A stretch of 56,027 nt of DNA, from the IMG/VR virus record IMGVR_UViG_3300025154_001007, positions 1 through 56,027 of that record; one strand, 5' to 3'. The DNA comes from a virus. The position numbers were made by a program, and so were the translations under genes. Numbering within the stretch: position 1 is the stretch's first letter; each line of letters begins with the position of its first letter. Under the pieces are notes generated by a model. It saw only the letters and a list, made by a program, of their open reading frames with translations, had not been told where the DNA came from and ran no database searches. This document shows, piece by piece, positions 53,440 through 56,027 of this stretch.

Positions 53440-56027
53440 GTTCTCTGCCGCAACCGTCCCGACTACCGCCGCCGCCCTTGAAACGCCTGTTTTGGCCTGC
53501 TTGTACGCATCAAGGCTTATAATTTTGTCCTTAAGCTGTGCGCTTAGTTTGGCGGGCTGGATCTTTCCGTTTGCCGCCCTTATCAGAAAGTCAGCATATT
53601 CAGGATCGAACATGGCCCGCGTTACGAGTTTATCGATTTCCTTTGTGCTGTGCTTATTGAGAACCGTTGCGAGCCCTTTAACGACTGATGCCGTGCGTGA
53701 CATATGGGTTAGGGTAGAAAGCCGCCCAAGGACGTTCTCTGCCGTGTCCGAGCCACCGCCTATGGCGCTCCGTGTGTTCCTCGTTGAAATCTCATAGGCC
53801 CGTTGCATGGTTTTTAGGGCGTTGAGCTTTTCCGGTGTGCTCTTATACAAAACATCCATTGCCGGTTCATACTTTTTCATGATCCTTGAGAAAGCCGCGT
53901 TGGATACCGTGGGATTGTTGGCAATATCCTTGGCTGTCGTTTCTACCATTCGCATGATATGATCGGCAAAGGCGTTCTGAAGTCCTGCGGTAGCCGCTTT
54001 GTCGCCCTTAACCATATTCAAAAGGTCCATAGCCGCCTTGGTCGTGTTGTTGCCTTTAATGGCGTTGGCTATGGCCTTTTCTGTATCGGAATTAAGGATT
54101 CTGGAGGCCGCCGACTTTTCAAATTCTGCCGCTGCTTTGGCTGCACCGTCCGCTATGTTTTGCGCTCCTTCAACGTCGCTGAAATCAAGGCCGTATTTTT
54201 CAAGTGATTGCTTGTTTCTGTTGAGCCACGAGGTCAATTTTGAAGTGACTATATCGCCGTTCTGGTTTGTCGCGGATTTCAGTAGGTCGTAGGCGTAATG
54301 GCCTTTCATGATCCCGCTGGCTTTTTCTTGACCTACGGCCCTGATTAGATCCTCTGCGCCTGAGACTGTGGTAAATAGGCTTGGGATGTCTTCGGTTCTG
54401 GTAGCCGCGCCGGTCGCCTCTTTGCCTTTGGTGAGAGCTTTTCTAACCGCGCCCTTGTCAAACTTTCCGAAGTATTCAGAAGAGGCGAAGTCGTTAAAAG
54501 CTTTCATGGAGCTGGCAACGTCCTTACCGGGTTCAACGGCGTTTAGGATTTCCCTCAATTCCAAAATTCTCTTGTCGGTTTCGCCAGCGGCACCCAGGCC
54601 GGTATTTTTCATGAGCGGGTCTTTGCCAAAAATCCTTTTGTAGTCCCTGGACAACCGGGCCGCAAAACTAGTGTCGTCTTCTCCATATTGCCGCATCATG
54701 GTAAAGCCGTTTTTGTCCTTGATGGCCTTTACCATGCCTTCAATGTCGGGGGCTTGGCTGGCTTTTAGTTGCGCCGATCTTACGGTAGCTTTTTCGAGTT
54801 CATCGGCTAAAACGTCTGTGTTGACGGGTTTGCCTTTGTATTCTCCGATCTTGCCGCTTCTTGCCATATTTGATAATTCGGCAAGGTCTTTTTCGAGTGC
54901 GTCCCTTACTCCTGTCAGCGCTTCGCCAACTGATTTGTTTCCACCAGGTGCGAACGCCTTGGATATTTCATCGTTGAGCGTTCGCCGGATGCCCATGGCC
55001 GTGAAGGTGGTTTTGCCGCGGTCGTCAAGAATCCTTTCGATCTTGTTTTCGGTTTTGAATATTGCCGACACTTGGTCATCGGAAAGCTTCTTGTTGGCCC
55101 TGGCCTCGCTGATGGACTTGCGAACATTGCCGAAGGTCATGGGGTAATCAGGGATTGAGGATTCAAGTTCATTCAGAGTGGCCTGCACCGGCTTTTTTGC
55201 AGAGCGGATAGCGTCAACGGCTTCTTCTCCCACCGCTTGAGGTGGAGCCGGGCCCATGCTATTGACCATCGGCCTAACTGCGCCTCTTTTGGTTGAAGCT
55301 TCTCTGTCGATGGCCGTTTTTTTGCCGCCGAGCGAACTGATTAAATCGTCAATATTTCCCTGCCCACCAAAGTTCTTGTCGTAGTGCGCCCGTAAAGCTT
55401 CGTTGTTGGCTGCAATCTGTTCGGCGTTTTGGGTGGCCGCATCGGTTGCCCTGATTTGTGAGCGCTCAAGCTTAATCATGGCTGGGTCGCCGGTTCTTTG
55501 CCCAAGGGTGAATTTCAGGCCCTGGATTTCTTTTTCAATACGTGCGGCTTCTTCGGCGTTTCGAGCGTAGATAGTGCCTTCCGATGTATTGGCCCTGAGA
55601 ATGTTACCAGCTTGCTTTTCAAACTCTTTTTTGGAGACAAGGCCGGATAGACCGCCAGTTGCCTTCTTGAAGATCGTCTTCCCGCCACGTAGTACAGGGA
55701 CAAGGGCCGCGCCTATCGCTGCACCTCCAACCTCAAGGGCCGCGCCTGTGGCAAGATCCTTCCCGGCCTCAGTGAACGATTCGACCGGGCCAGAATATTT
55801 TTCTTTAACCCCTGCGTACATATCCAGGGTATCGGCAAGGCCCTTGCCAGAGGCATAGCCAACCGCTCCACCGGCTACGGAACCAACCGGGCCGCCTGGG
55901 GCCCCTGCAGCCGCTCCGAGCGCCGCGCCTGCACCTTCAAGTACCGGCCTGTAAAGCGGCGAAGTTGCCCGGAGTCCTTTTTTTGTGGCGTCTTCGAGCT
56001 GCGCTGTATCTTCAAGTCCTATTCCGG
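53428..56027 (-). CDS. Main part of origin-spanning ejection-type virion protein (972 residues)
   Basis: In the window this frame lacks its start; it continues from 9-453 through the circular junction, and the N terminus lies there. The segment includes a Gly/Ala zipper (GGPVGSVAGGAVGYASGKG) followed by long charged helices and coiled coils through most of its length, with an Ala/Lys-rich end. This is the composition of P22 gp16-like or other large ejection proteins that enter the host membrane. A Met at 55821 could be mistaken for the start. It ends the late operon, followed by the terminator at 53086-53123. Confidence 0.85.
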   Translation of the reverse strand, partial: GIGLEDTAQLEDATKKGLRATSPLYRPVLEGAGAALGAAAGAPGGPVGSVAGGAVGYASGKGLADTLDMYAGVKEKYSGPVESFTEAGKDLATGAALEVGGAAIGAALVPVLRGGKTIFKKATGGLSGLVSKKEFEKQAGNILRANTSEGTIYARNAEEAARIEKEIQGLKFTLGQRTGDPAMIKLERSQIRATDAATQNAEQIAANNEALRAHYDKNFGGQGNIDDLISSLGGKKTAIDREASTKRGAVRPMVNSMGPAPPQAVGEEAVDAIRSAKKPVQATLNELESSIPDYPMTFGNVRKSISEARANKKLSDDQVSAIFKTENKIERILDDRGKTTFTAMGIRRTLNDEISKAFAPGGNKSVGEALTGVRDALEKDLAELSNMARSGKIGEYKGKPVNTDVLADELEKATVRSAQLKASQAPDIEGMVKAIKDKNGFTMMRQYGEDDTSFAARLSRDYKRIFGKDPLMKNTGLGAAGETDKRILELREILNAVEPGKDVASSMKAFNDFASSEYFGKFDKGAVRKALTKGKEATGAATRTEDIPSLFTTVSGAEDLIRAVGQEKASGIMKGHYAYDLLKSATNQNGDIVTSKLTSWLNRNKQSLEKYGLDFSDVEGAQNIADGAAKAAAEFEKSAASRILNSDTEKAIANAIKGNNTTKAAMDLLNMVKGDKAATAGLQNAFADHIMRMVETTAKDIANNPTVSNAAFSRIMKKYEPAMDVLYKSTPEKLNALKTMQRAYEISTRNTRSAIGGGSDTAENVLGRLSTLTHMSRTASVVKGLATVLNKHSTKEIDKLVTRAMFDPEYADFLIRAANGKIQPAKLSAQLKDKIISLDAYKQAKTGVSRAAAVVGTVAAENSGE
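55902..56027. repeat. Right copy of 126-bp exact end repeat
   Basis: Identical to 9-134 in direct orientation. The reading frame through this copy continues directly into the left end, so the two copies represent one locus of a circle of 55,893 bp. Confidence 0.93.

Noticed and set aside
1-56027. tRNA genes or CRISPR arrays
   Set aside because: No cloverleaf with a CCA-type end and no regularly spaced repeats were found on reading; a dedicated scan could still find a divergent tRNA.

Overview
This window is a single bacteriophage genome, apparently complete. Positions 9-134 recur exactly at 55902-56027, so the linear sequence is a cut circle of about 55,893 bp, and one virion-protein gene of about 972 codons runs across the cut (53428-55901 joined to 9-453). 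The virion genes resemble the podovirus P22: Terminase_3 large subunit, P22-type portal, scaffold, coat, gp4-like and gp10-like head-to-tail factors, and several large ejection-type proteins. AGGAGG ribosome sites, sigma-70-like promoters, lipoprotein signals and a muramidase fit a Gram-negative host, but nothing identifies the species. No integrase, tRNA or CRISPR array was seen.

Nearly everything is transcribed leftward (minus strand). The late module starts near 24.15 kb and runs left through terminase (22.2-20.2 kb), portal, scaffold, coat, head-tail genes, gp10 and ejection proteins, then through the cut to a terminator at 53.1 kb. Next come structural or adhesin-like proteins (53.07-47.77 kb), three of which carry export signals, and a lysis module (47.7-45.5 kb: membrane protein with coiled coil, GH108 muramidase, NlpC/P60-YiiX-like protein, holin-like lipoprotein fusion). 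Divergent HTH regulators with palindromic operators lie at 44.5-45.4 kb. From there leftward are recombination (ERF annealing protein, YqaJ exonuclease), many small zinc-ribbon and nucleotide-metabolism genes, a DNA-modification locus (34.0-31.4 kb), replication (DnaB helicase, replisome organizer with internal repeats, 30.8-28.3 kb), and nuclease and zinc-finger genes. These meet a short rightward operon (24.25-25.36 kb) at a shared hairpin.

The most unusual content is modification chemistry. A 732-residue protein joins a radical-SAM-like domain, a GNAT/Mom-like domain and a DNA methyltransferase; it sits behind its own promoter and a structured leader. A canonical radical SAM enzyme and a GNAT acetyltransferase are translationally overlapped with ejection genes. 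A B12-binding radical SAM enzyme and a glycosyltransferase-like protein lie between the coat and head-tail genes. Other notable items are a rightward RHH/lipoprotein/transglutaminase-like gene behind three TATGCC repeats spaced 11 bp apart, homing endonucleases at several joints between virion genes, one gene interrupted by a single stop codon, one frameshifted gene and one decayed endonuclease.
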